Assembly (NCBI GenBank): GCA_024811115.1
Contig: JAKOGH010000103.1
Location: 1-64,000 of the forward strand
Reading direction: 5' to 3'
Length of the DNA stretch: 64,000 nucleotides
DNA from: Terana coerulea
Lineage: Eukaryota > Basidiomycota > Agaricomycetes > Polyporales > Phanerochaetaceae
The notes under the pieces are model-generated. The model made no database searches and was not told the DNA's origin. It saw only the letters and a program-made list of their open reading frames with translations. Shown here one piece after another: positions 46,064 through 56,312 of this stretch (within the stretch, counting starts at the first letter, position 1; every line of letters starts with the position of its first letter). Both the position numbers and the translations under genes were made by a program.

Positions 46064-46560
46064 CTAGTGCGGAGTGCCAGGGACGTGGGGACCCGGAGCA
46101 TTAGGAGGATCAGTGCGCTTGGAAGAGCGGGAGACGGGCACACAGCCCATACCGATGCCGTGCTGTGGGCCGGGTTGGTGTCAGCCACTGGCATGAAGAA
46201 CAGCGCGCGAAAGGAAGGAGACGTACGACGACGCTGTTGGTGCACGAGACGGTCGAGCCGCGGCACTCCGCGCTGGAGCCGACGCCGACGACACCGATGG
46301 GTGTGCATGTCAGGCCGACGCGCGCGGCCCCGTCCTGGACGACGACACCCACTGGCAGGACGGCGGCCCCCGCAGCAGCATCCGCCTGCAACAGCGCTCC
46401 CGTGAGCACAGACGGCCGGCCGTGTCGTCAGGGAAAGACGCACGGGGAGGGTGCTGGCGCAGCACACCATGGCAGTGGGCGCATCGTGGCGCGCCACGGG
46501 TGCGGCGACTGCAAGAAGCGGCAGGGCGAGGACGGAGGCTGAGAGCAGGCGAGAGAACAT
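46064..46560 (-). CDS. Single-unit hydrophobin with a vestigial linker tail
   Basis: Three exons: 46444-46560, 46227-46385, 46064-46162; 124 aa without frame errors. Signal peptide [20 protein letters not shown]; then one six-cysteine hydrophobin unit: CC in [33 protein letters not shown]. As in its relatives, the first and sixth canonical cysteines are absent. The C-terminal tail SSKRTDPPNAPGPHVPGTPH clearly corresponds to the inter-unit linker [19 protein letters not shown] of the three-unit gene, then stops. The gene thus appears to derive from a multi-unit ancestor by loss of the downstream unit. The segment AVLPVGVVVQDGAARVG is more diverged than in the others (LLGLLG lost). Confidence 0.88.
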
Positions 46561-47067
46561 CGCGTTGAGGCGCTGGGCGCGGGGTAGCGTGCAGGAACAC
46601 TGCGCGTGCGTGCTGTTTTGCTGAGGATGGACTGTGGATGAGAGCCTCTTTTATATGTCCGGAAATAAATGGCGTACCACTGAGCATGGTGTATAGGTCT
46701 GCACTGTGACACTCCACTGCGGGACAATGCAAGATGTTCGTCTTCGATGTTGTACCTGGCAGCGACTACGGAGGGTGGAGTATCTGCCCAGTGCTGCTGG
46801 GGCATGATGGTTCCTGTCACTGAATCGCCAGCTGTAAGGACATCGCCGCAAGGCGTACCTCGATAATGTACTCAAGACAGAACGCATCGCCGCCACCAGG
46901 TCACACGTCATCGTCTGACGAACGGCTAGTGCTAGTTTGAGAGGCATATCGACTGGCCCATCCATACACTGCGTCATCGCGCAAGCAAATGTTGAATAGC
47001 GCAGCATGATGAACCACAAAGCGCAGCGTTTCAACCCCGTTGAGCGTGCCGCCCTAACAAGGACGCG
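46561..47067 (-). promoter_or_regulatory. Conserved hydrophobin upstream region, copy U2
   Basis: Contains the TATA-like ACATATAAAAGAGG (minus strand) near 46640-46655, about 85 bp from the start codon. The GATGCAAGATG-like block near 46726, the AAGGCGTACC block near 46850, the CACGTCATCGTCTGACGAAC block near 46903 and the AATAGCGCAGCATGATGA block near 46995 are shared with the other copies. This is the longest complete copy attached to a gene. Confidence 0.75.
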
Positions 47068-47383
47068 CACACACGCATTCCCTTCTATCCCATCACACCC
47101 GTTCTATACACCTCCACTCCACTACCCTACATTACATGATACAATATACACTCCATCATACTTCCTCCGTCCTGCCCATACCTGAGCCCTAACAAACCAA
47201 AAACCATACAACATACAGTACACATCCATACAAAGAAGAAAGAAAAATCATGCAGTCGTAAACACACCCATACCCAGCCATGAAATCCATCGTCGAAAAT
47301 GCATATTGTCACTTCCCCGCGCACCGCCTACGCCACCTGCGCCTCGGGCAACGTGCGCCGTATCCGCCCCACGACGCGCCGCC
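47068..47383. other. Low-complexity intergenic sequence and tandem duplication
   Basis: CA- and CT-rich sequence without a gene to about 47290. It then runs into the 3' end of the TLC-domain gene. Confidence 0.4.
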
Positions 47384-47421
47384 TTAAGCTGCGCCACCGC
47401 GCCGCCTTAAGCTGCGCCACC
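47376..47421. repeat. 23-bp tandem duplication
   Basis: GCGCCGCCTTAAGCTGCGCCACC occurs twice head to tail (47376-47398 and 47399-47421) and partly a third time. The unit length is not a multiple of three, so it shifts the frame at the C-terminus of the overlapping TLC-domain gene. Confidence 0.9.
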
Positions 47422-48620
47422 GCGCCGCCTCGGCCTCCGCGTGCGCCGTGTCTGTGTGCGCGGGCGCGCCGGCGTCGGGGGCGTCGGGGAGGGACGCGAG
47501 GACCCAGCGCAGGACGCGCTGGCGCGAGCGCCGGAGGAGCGCGGCGGACGCGGTGCGGCGCGTGTGCACGGCGCCGAGCGCGCGCGCGAGCAACGGGCGG
47601 TCCCAGCCCAGGCCTACCCACGACGGGGAGATGCAGTTGGTGCGGCGGCGGCAGCGCGCCGTGCCTTACGCCGGCGCAGCATACCCACAACGCACGCATG
47701 CATCCACACGACATGCATCGGCAGCGCACCCGCCAACACCACGCCCGGCGCCCATCCTCTCGCCCCGCCCCGCCCTCAGCACATACACCATTAACAAATA
47801 CACATGCAGCACGACGCGCGTCGCGAAGAACGTGAGCGCGAAGGCGGCGTCGGAGCGCAGGCGCGGGTGCAGCGTGCCGAGCGCGAGGAGGAGGGTGGGT
47901 AGCTCGAGGAGCGCGCAGAGCGCGAAGAGCGGGGCGTGGCCGTGAGGGAGGACGAGGAGGGTGAGGAGGAGGAGGTATGCGGTGTGGTGGCTGGCCGACG
48001 CCGACCCCGATTAGTGCTGGCGCATTTGATTAGAGAAGGGGACGGGGACGTACATCCAGCCGGATAAGAGCGAGATGGCGGCGCGGTAGTGGATGCTGCC
48101 GAGGACGAGGTCGCTGGGCCGCGATGGTACTGAGTGTGCGGGTGTGTGACGGTATGTGGAGGGGCGGGACTCACGTCGCGAGGTAGGCGGCGAAGAAGCA
48201 GCACACGCGGTCCGCCGCGGCGGGGTGCACCGCGACGGCGCCCGTGCGCACCCAGTGCACGGCGTACGGCACGCTCGCCGCCGTCATCACCGCACTACCC
48301 AACACCCATTCCAAAACCCCTCGTCAGCTCTCTCATCCCTCTGGTAACGCATGCAAGCGGGGAAGGGGGCGCACCTGGAGAGCGCGGTGAGCACCCAGCT
48401 GCGCTGCCGTTCCGTCTGGCGCACGCCGCGCGCGCGCAGCGTGTGCTGCACGGCGCAGTAGAAGGCGGCGAGGGCGAGGGCGCAGGCGGCGGTGAACGCG
48501 AGCAGCGCGGGGTTCGGCGCGGGCACGACGGCTCTGGCCTGCCGAACCGGTACCGCCAACAGCAGCGGGGACGCATCTCGTCGGCGAGGTCAACGGCAGA
48601 GGAGGATGGACGAGGGGGAG
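47384..48620 (-). CDS. TLC-domain multi-pass membrane protein (TMEM56-like), ends uncertain
   Basis: TLC-domain proteins (TRAM/LAG1/CLN8) are ER or Golgi membrane proteins involved in lipid metabolism or sensing. Reading on the minus strand, a first hydrophobic helix (ALLAFTAACALALAAFYCAV, about 48500) is followed by exons VMTAASVPYAVHW...CCFFAAYLAT, DLVLGSIHYRAAISLLSGWM, and HHTAYLLLLTLLVLPHGHAP...LELPTLLLALGTLHP, joined by GT-AG introns. The SIHYR...SGWMHH signature is the TLC hallmark. The last exon, LARALGAVHTRRTAS to a stop at 47384, is tentative. No ATG is in frame before the first helix, so the 5' exon is missing or obscured. Confidence 0.65.
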
Positions 48621-51391
48621 GAGGGGAAGGGCACCACAACTGTGCTCACGCCCGTAGCCGTTAAAGCTGGAGAGGCTGGCAGAGCCAAGGGCCGGTCGGC
48701 TCTGTTCTGCTCGCTTGTACTAGGGTATTAGAGTGCACCCAGGTGCGCGGACACCCAAGGAACCCCGTTATCTACCAGGGCTGCAGCCAGCCCCGGGCGA
48801 GATAGCACATCCTCAGTGCATATCGCACGCCGCCAACGCAAGCGCAACCCATGTTCGTCGCCTCGCACCCGAAGCAGCCTCCCTGGTGCTTCCTGCGCGG
48901 CGCCGAAGCCCTCTTCGTGCAAACCGTGCAATGGTCATCGCCCGGCAATCGACCGCAACGCCGGGTGGAGGTGGATGAGGCCTTGAGGCGGCGGACGAGG
49001 AGGGGTGGGTGGAGTGGGTTAGCCGGTGGCGCGGACACGGTTGGCCAGACGAGGACGAGGGAAGACGGGCAAGAGAGGAAAGGGGAGGGGGAGGGAGGGG
49101 GGCCAATGGTCGGTCGGGCGTGCACCCTGGACGGACGTGCGCGCACGCACGTTCTCGCGCGGGCGGTTCGCGCGGGCGGGACGGACGCAGGCGGCAGAGG
49201 GGCGGCGGGGCGCGTCGTGGCGCGCGGGGACCTGTGGCGGACGGCGCGCGTGGCGAGGGTGTACGGCGGCGCGCCGTCGGACGGGGCCCTCTGATCACCG
49301 CAGGAGGCGAGCATGGCCACGCATTGGCAGCGTCTGCGCCCTGCGTCGGCCGCACACGGTACATTCAGCACGTCCACGCGCCTGCGTCCTTCGCTTCACG
49401 TCGACACCATCGCGGACGTGGTACATACGTCTCATCCCTACGCGCGGACGTCACAGTCCCTGCGCATCCGCCGTCGGTACGTGTCCAACACGTCGTCGCG
49501 CAGACGTGCGTGACGTGCGCCGTCCTGTGCACTCGGGGCGTCGGGACTCGGACGCGTCTGATTCGTCGCTGCACTGTGACGCGGAGCAGAACCGAGAATG
49601 CGAAGCGAGGAGCGACGCGAAGCACGTGCGTATCCCGCGCGTCTGGCTTGGCGCAGGGTCACGGGGCACGTGGCGCGACGCGAAGAGGCGCGCGAGGGCT
49701 GGCGTTGTCCCTTGGCACCCTCTTTCCCTCTCTCTCTTACTGCGTTTCTCTCAGAAATCTCTTTGGGCTCGCATATATGCTGGAGGCCCGGCGCTGCGAC
49801 GCGCCGCGGAGGCTTTCCTGTCGCGCTATCGTGGGACCGCCGGGCGAGCTTGTTACAACACGCGTGTTCGAACGTGCATGCCGGGGCGTCCACGGCCATA
49901 GGCCCCTGGAGAGACCGACCGGCGCCGATACGTCTTGTGTGTATGTACTAAGTATGCTTGCATGGCGCACTTGTAGGCCTGTTGGATACCGCTGGGCTCG
50001 CGTGAGGTGCGTCGCTTGCCCGATGCGCGCCGTCTGCACCTGCATCTGCAAAACTTTACGCGTCCTGCGCTGACGGTCTACCGCTCTGGTAGTACGGTCT
50101 GCGGATGCAGCTAAGCGGCGCAGGGCACGGCGAGCCCCTTGATCTCCTTTCTTTCTTTCGCAACTGCATAAAGTGGACTGGCGATCAGTGCCAAAGTCGC
50201 GGAACCGAGCAACGTTGGTGCAGGACCGTGCTGAGCGCCGGTCGGTGGAGGGCACCGGTCGAGGCACGTTGGCCGCCTCGCCTCTCCTCTCCCCTTTCTC
50301 TCTTTCTCTATTTCGGAGTACTCCTCTTCTCGAGCCCTTATCGTCCTCTGCCATTTGCCCGTCGCGTGCGTGAGCGCCGACTCCGTGCCTACATTCCAGC
50401 ACTCTGCGCTCCATTGCGGCGGCTTTCGCAGAGGGTATGTGTAATGTCGCCGCGGCTGGGGGACCAGCCACGTGCCGCGCGCGTCGCCTGCACCGCGGCC
50501 TGTCTTGGGAAGAAATGCACGAGATGGACTGGCGGGGCGCGAGCCAATGGCGGAGGGGCGTGCGCCGCCGTTGGTTTGCCCAGGCTTGTACCACGGTGTA
50601 TGCACACACCGGCCGTCCAGAGAGGTGCGTAACCCAGTATTGTAACTCTGCTACCATGCACTTCTGTGCTAAGAGTCAACTCTACCGCATCGAAAGCTAA
50701 TCCCGTCCTCCCTAGCACCCAAACCCTCGCCTATACCTAGCTAACGTGAAGCCAACCCGAAACCGGCGTTCTGCCTCCCACATTGACATTGGATGCATGG
50801 ACGAAGGGCGATGACGCGCGCGCGAGCGGGGCGACGCCGAGCCACGTTGGACGGGCGACACAGCGCAAATTGAATGCCGGTCCTCGCGAGGCCTCGAGAG
50901 CCCAGCCACGTTCTGCACCTGGCTACTTCGACGCGCAACACGTTCCGCCCCTCCGCCTCCTACGCGTCGCCAGCGCCGCGCCGCAGTGTCCCCGCGCGGC
51001 GACGCGTGCGTCGCGTATGCGCGACACTCACCAGCCATTCACCCTATCGATGTCCACTGGGTTTCCTCGCGCGCTGGTCTGCTGGGCGGTTTTCTGCGAA
51101 CGAGGGCTGGGGGCGCGGGCGAGGCGACTGATGGAAGGTCTTGCTGTTCATGTATGCGCTGAGTGTGGTACTCCGCGCGCGTGAGGAAAGGAAAAGCGAG
51201 GGAGGCAAGAGGGGAGAGCACATAAACCAAGCCCTACCCTCCTGGTGACACGACACCTCTTGTCTGCCCTCAGCTCACCACGTACCGCGTTCCGGCGCGT
51301 CTCCTCCCGTGTCTCCGTTCAAAGACTCGCTACACCCAAGATTCAAGCAGTCGTGTACGTCGACGCGCGACGCGACACATCCACGATACCG
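48621..51391. other. GC-rich stretch without a recognised gene
   Basis: 2.8 kb of GC-rich sequence contains long open frames on both strands simultaneously, e.g. 49009-50073 (+) and 49737-50657 (-). These are expected by chance at this composition. None shows domains, and their residue make-up (Arg/Ala/Pro) is that of antisense GC-rich shadows. Either an unusual gene is hidden here, or it is a long intergenic region with the Bta1 promoter near its end. Confidence 0.5.
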
Positions 51392-54300
51392 ATGACGCGC
51401 GCGACCCCGCTCCGCGCGCTCGCGCTCGGCTGCCTCGGCGCCGGCGTGTACAAGTCCTATCCGTACGCCCTCCCTCCCTCCCTCCCCTCCTCCTCTACTT
51501 CTCCACTCGCTCACGTTCCTTCTCCCCTCCTCCCCTCCTCCCATTTTTCTGCCGCCCCGCCCCGCCCCGCCCGCCCGGACCTACATCCGCGTCTACGCAC
51601 GTAGAGTGTCAAGCCCGTCCACAACGACGCTGCTCGCGTCGCTCGCCGCCGCGCTCGGCCTCGCGCTCGCAGCGTCGCACCGCAAACTACGACCCTTCCT
51701 CGTCTTCGCCTGGGCGTGCTTCGTGCGCCCGCTCGGCGGAGCCGGCGCACGCGCCGCAGCGTGCGCGGCTCGACTCTGTGCGTGTTCATTCCGTCTTCGT
51801 ACTGCCGTGATGCTGACGATTGGGGTGTTGACGTGACGCGACATTGAAATTGGATGTGATGGAACGGGATGGGATGGGATGGGATGGAATCGGATGGCGA
51901 ATTGGTGGTGGATGGGACGGTGACGGGATATGATGACTGACGGGGCGGCGGGCAGTTTTATGCGGGCCAGGCGGACGGTGAGTGTTAGCATAGTAGAGAT
52001 AGGTGAGGAGGACTGATTGAAGGACAGTGTATGATGTGACCCGAGGCCGGCTGCTGCACGGGCGGGAGACGCTGCTGCGCCTGTGTGCCGCGCACCTGTG
52101 GCGCATGAAGAAGGAATATCCGGAGCGGCCGTTGGTGTGGGTGGATATCGGCGGCGGGACCGGTGCGTCTTTCGCCTCTCATCCATTTCTGTCTCTTTTT
52201 CGCAGTGTTTTCTCCAGTTGTATCCGTTCTTGTTTTCTTCTCTCGGCTGCCTCTTTACTGGCCTTTTGTTGTCACTCTGTGCTCTTGTTTCGGTGCGGTG
52301 TTGTGCGTGTGTGCGAGGGCTGACGAGTGATACCTGTCGCCAGGCTTCAACATCGAGGCGATGGACGCGTACTTCCCTGTGCGCGAGTTCGCCGCCGTCT
52401 ACCTCGTCGACCTCTGCGAGCCGTGCGTGCCCCTCCCCTTCCCCCCCTCCTGTCGTACTGATCTTCCCCTCCTCCCACCGGGCTTGGTTATTGTTCCTGT
52501 TCCGCTCGAATGCGACACGGCGCGCGTGTGCAGGCTGCTCGCGGTCGCGCGCCGCCGGTTCGCCGCGCGCGGCTGGGCGCACGTGCACGTGCTGCACCAG
52601 GACGCGGCCGCGTTCGCGCTGCCCGGCTGGGACTCAGACCCCGCCGCGCCGCTCGCGGACGCGCGGGGCAGCGTCAGGTGAGTCCTGCCCGTGCCCTCCC
52701 TCCCTCTCCCGCTCACGCGCGTGGCGTGTCGCCGGGGCCCGCGGACACCAGCCTGTTCACGCTGAGCTACGCGCTCTCGATGATCCCGGCCTACTTCGCC
52801 GTGCTCGACCGCATCGCCGCGCTGTACGTCCCCCTCCCGCCCTCGTTCCCCGTGCGCCGGACCTTCTTGTGGCACGCTGACGGAATGTGTGGTATAATTG
52901 CGTAGGATGGACGCGACGAGCGTGCTCGGCGTCGCGGACTTCTACACCGCCGGCCGCACCCGCACGCCGCTCGAGCGCGCGCTCGGCGGCGCCGCGCCCT
53001 GCGCCACTGGCGCGCTCGCGCGCTGGTTCTGGCAGATCTGGTGCGTGCTCGCTGCTGCCCGCGCTGCGCTGCGCCGCCGCCGCTGATCAGGATGTGTTGT
53101 TGGTCGGCTGGGTGCAGGTTCGACCTCGACCACGTGTCGCTTGCGCCTGCGCGCCGGGAGTACCTGGAGTATCGGTTTGGGACGTGCGTCTTTCCCTTTT
53201 CTTTGTTCCTCTCCTTGCTGGTTCGTGGAATGTGAGACTGATGTGTGCTGTGCAGGATCAAGTGCGTGTGTATGTGCGTCTGCGCGGTGGGTGCAGCGGG
53301 GCTGACGGTGCGGGCGATGTGTGTCCCATTAGGTCGTACAGCGGGCGGAACCACGTCGTGCCGTGGCTCGTGCAGATGTACGTCCATTTAATTGATCATG
53401 TCCTGGCTGCCGCCCGCGCTCAGACGCGACCAACGCGACGTTCCTGCTCGCTTGTGCGCGCGGGGTTGCTGATATTTTTCTCTTTTTTTGTGATGAATAA
53501 ATGAAAAACAGACCGTACTACGTGTTCCTCGGCTGCTCGCGCACGCGCTCCACCGCGCAGGCCGTCGCCGCGTTCGAGGGCGAGGCGGGCAACACCGCCG
53601 GCTCCGCGCACACGTCCCTCCCCTTTCCGCCCGCCCTGCCCGTTCTGCCGGCCTCGCCCGCGTCCGTCGCCTCGTCCGCGTCGTCCGCGACGGCCGTCGA
53701 CGTGCCCGCGCTCGCGCTCGACGCGTCCGGCGGCGCCGGCGGCGAGGACGGCAACGGCAAAGACGGGGTGCCGGTGCTGAAGGGGCGGGAGGGGTGCGGG
53801 GAACTGGGGGCTGCCGCTCTCGAGCTTCCACTACCAGGCGCGGCCGTGGCGCGTGCCGTACCTCGAGCACGCCGCGCACGCGCAGTTCCGCAGCTGGATC
53901 TACGGTTTCACCGTGCGCCCCTTCCCTCCCTTTCTCCCTGCCCTTGCGCTGACCGATGCTTGCTTACTGGTGGATGCAGTGGGAGGACCCGGAGGAGGAT
54001 TTGCGGTGGATGGATGTGGGGGCGGAGGATGTGCTGTTCGTGGTGACGTCTGCGGGCGACAGTGCGTTTTTCTCTCCGTTTTGGTCTTGTTTTTGGGTTG
54101 GAGGTGAGAGGGGCTGATGGAGGGTGCCGGGGACAGATGCGCTGCATTATGCGATCGCGGCGCAGCCGCGGCGGATACACTGCGTGGACATGAACCCGTG
54201 CCAGGTGCGTGCTTCGCTACCGTGACGCGGCGTGTGCCGGCGGGACGAACGCTCACGGCGCGGTGGATCGGCAGGGGCACCTCCTCGAGCTGAAGCTCGC

Positions 54301-55865
54301 CGCGGCCGCCGCGCTGCGCTACGACGAGTTCTGGGGTGCGCTCCCGCTCCCTTCTTCCTCTCCTTTCTCTGTGCGCTAAGCACAGACGGCGCCCAGTGAT
54401 GTTCGGCGCCGGCCTCGTCCCCGACTTTGAGGAACTGCTCGACAGCCGGCTCTCGCCCTTCCTCTCCTCCGCGTACGTGCCCCCCTTCCGCTCCTCGCCT
54501 GTATTCTCCCGCCCACTGACGCACTTTTGTTTGTTTGTTTGGGGCGCGCAGAGCGTACCAGTTCTGGCGCGCGAACGCGGCCGCGTTCCGGCCCACGCGC
54601 TGCCACGCGTCCTTCCACACGCGCGGCTACAGCGGACACGCGCTGCGCGCCGCCGCGCTCGCGTTCCGCGTCGCCGGCGTCAGCGCGTGGGTCGCGCGCA
54701 TGGCGGAGGCGGGCACGCTCACGGCGCAGGCGCGCATCTGGGAGGAGCGCGTGCGGCCGGCGCTGCTGCGGCGCTGGGTCGGGTGGGCGGTGCTGGGCAA
54801 CCCGTGCGTGTCGCGTCCGTTTTGGCTGCTGCGATGCGAGACGCGAGAGATGGCTGACGTTGAATCTTTATTTCTTGTTTTGATGGTGATGTAGGGTGTT
54901 TTTGTGGAACGCGCTCGGCGTACCCGTGCGTCGCCTCGCGCTGTTGCGTTCTGGCTGTGCTTTGCTGACGACGGGGTCTCGGGGGACGTGGCGCGGGTAG
55001 ATCAACCAGATGAAGTGCTTCCTGAACGAGGGCGTCTCCGCGCTGCAGTACGCCGCGCAGACCCTCGACCCCGTCGCCCGGTGCGTCCTCCTCCTCTGGG
55101 CCGCGACCATGGACTGTGCTGACGCGGAGACGGGCGCGCGCGCAGGCACACGCACCTCGCTGGCGGCGCGTACCACTACCTGCTCTGCCTCCTCGGGCAC
55201 TACACGCCCGCGTCCTGCCCGCTCTTCCTCACGCCGCGCGGGCTCGCGGTGCTGCAGGCCGACGGCGGCGCGGCGCTCGACGCGTTCCGGCTGCACACCG
55301 ACTCGATCGCTGGGTGCGTCCGGCGGCATGCCGCCGCGTTCGCTTTTAGGGGGCGGATGAATGCTGACGAGGGGGCGGGGACGTGTAGCGCGCTGCAGGG
55401 CCTCGGCGACGCGAGCGTGACGAAGATGGTGCTCATGGACCACATGGACTGGTTCGACCCGCGCCCGCCCGCCGTACGTCCCCCCCGCCTCTTCCCTGTA
55501 TTTAACCGCTCCTGATGCTGGAACACGATGCACAGGACGGGACGGAGCACCCGCTCGACGCCGAGCTCGTGCAGATGCGGCGCGTGCTCGCGGCGTGTGG
55601 CGCCGTGTACTGGCGCAGCGCCGCCAAACGGCCCTGGTGCGTCCCTCATCTCTCTTCCTCCTCTCGCTTCCTCTCTTCTCCTCCCGGCATCTGGTCGCTT
55701 CTTTCCAAACCTCTTTCTCTCGTCACTCACGTGCGGCGCAGGTACGTCGCGCACTTCGAGCGGCACGGCTTCGCGGTCGAGGCGCTCGCGATCCGCCAGG
55801 ACGGCGGCGCGCCGATCGACCGCGTGAACATGTACGCGAGCTTTTACCGCGCGGTCAAGGTGTGA
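51392..55865 (+). CDS. BTA1: Betaine lipid synthase Bta1 (DGTS synthase)
   Basis: Bta1 makes the phosphorus-free membrane lipid diacylglyceryl-trimethylhomoserine. The N-terminal half is the SAM N-methyltransferase (BtaB-like): VDIGGGTGFNIEAMDAYFP and YLVDLCEPLLAVARRRF near 52135-52560, then LFTLSYALSMIPAYF. The C-terminal half is the aminocarboxypropyltransferase (BtaA/DUF3419): VLFVVTSAGDNALHYA near 54030, HCVDMNPCQ near 54180, then INQMKCFLNEGVSALQYAAQ near 55000, SVTKMVLMDHMDWFDP near 55417, ending NMYASFYRAVKV. About 20 short introns, mostly with GTGCGT donors. One exon is only 6 nt (GATCAA, about 53257). Two frame problems lie in homopolymers: the T4 run at 51956 and the G runs at 53781-53795. 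An N-terminal hydrophobic segment (SLAAALGLALAAS) suggests ER attachment. Confidence 0.92.
51861..51895. repeat. GGGAT microsatellite in a Bta1 intron
   Basis: About four perfect GGGAT units followed by imperfect GGAAT/CGGAT units lie in the second intron of the betaine lipid synthase gene. Confidence 0.85.
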
Positions 55866-56312
55866 GCAGACAAGGTGTAGAAATGTGTAGAAATGGAAGA
55901 CGTGGAGACGCCGGGCTGCGTGTGTGATAGATACCCTTTGGCCTGGATTTTGATTTTGTGTTGTTTGGTTCATAGACCTCTCGACTTTCCGAATTAGACA
56001 CTGTCGTTCAGAGTATTGGATAGATATGGCGCGGTGCGCGTCAGGGGTGCGAACGCTCAGCACAACGCCTAGTCTCCGTTGCCGACAATATACGAGCAAA
56101 GGTTGGATGACAGTCGATCCGAACCTTGTATATACACAATGCCACAACGCTGCCGCCAGGTATCACGCAATTCATACTGCCTAGTCTGAAGTCACGGATG
56201 CACAGCATATATGGCATGCGCTGAACACAGTAGATTCTTAGCAAAGCGTGAACCCAATACAACGACTCCCCAAAGACCCGTTCAAAAGGATAGTCTACAG
56301 GCCTAGCTGGTG
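55866..56312. other. Convergent intergenic region
   Basis: 450 bp between the Bta1 stop and the stop of the minus-strand membrane protein; 3' UTRs of both. No element recognised. Confidence 0.5.

Noticed and set aside
46110..46732. Alternative long frames over the single-unit hydrophobin
   Set aside because: Reading through the introns gives these frames; the spliced model gives conserved hydrophobin sequence without stops.
49009..50657. Long open frames on both strands (up to 354 codons)
   Set aside because: They overlap each other in opposite directions in very GC-rich DNA, are full of Arg/Ala/Pro and have no motifs; stop codons are simply rare at this composition.
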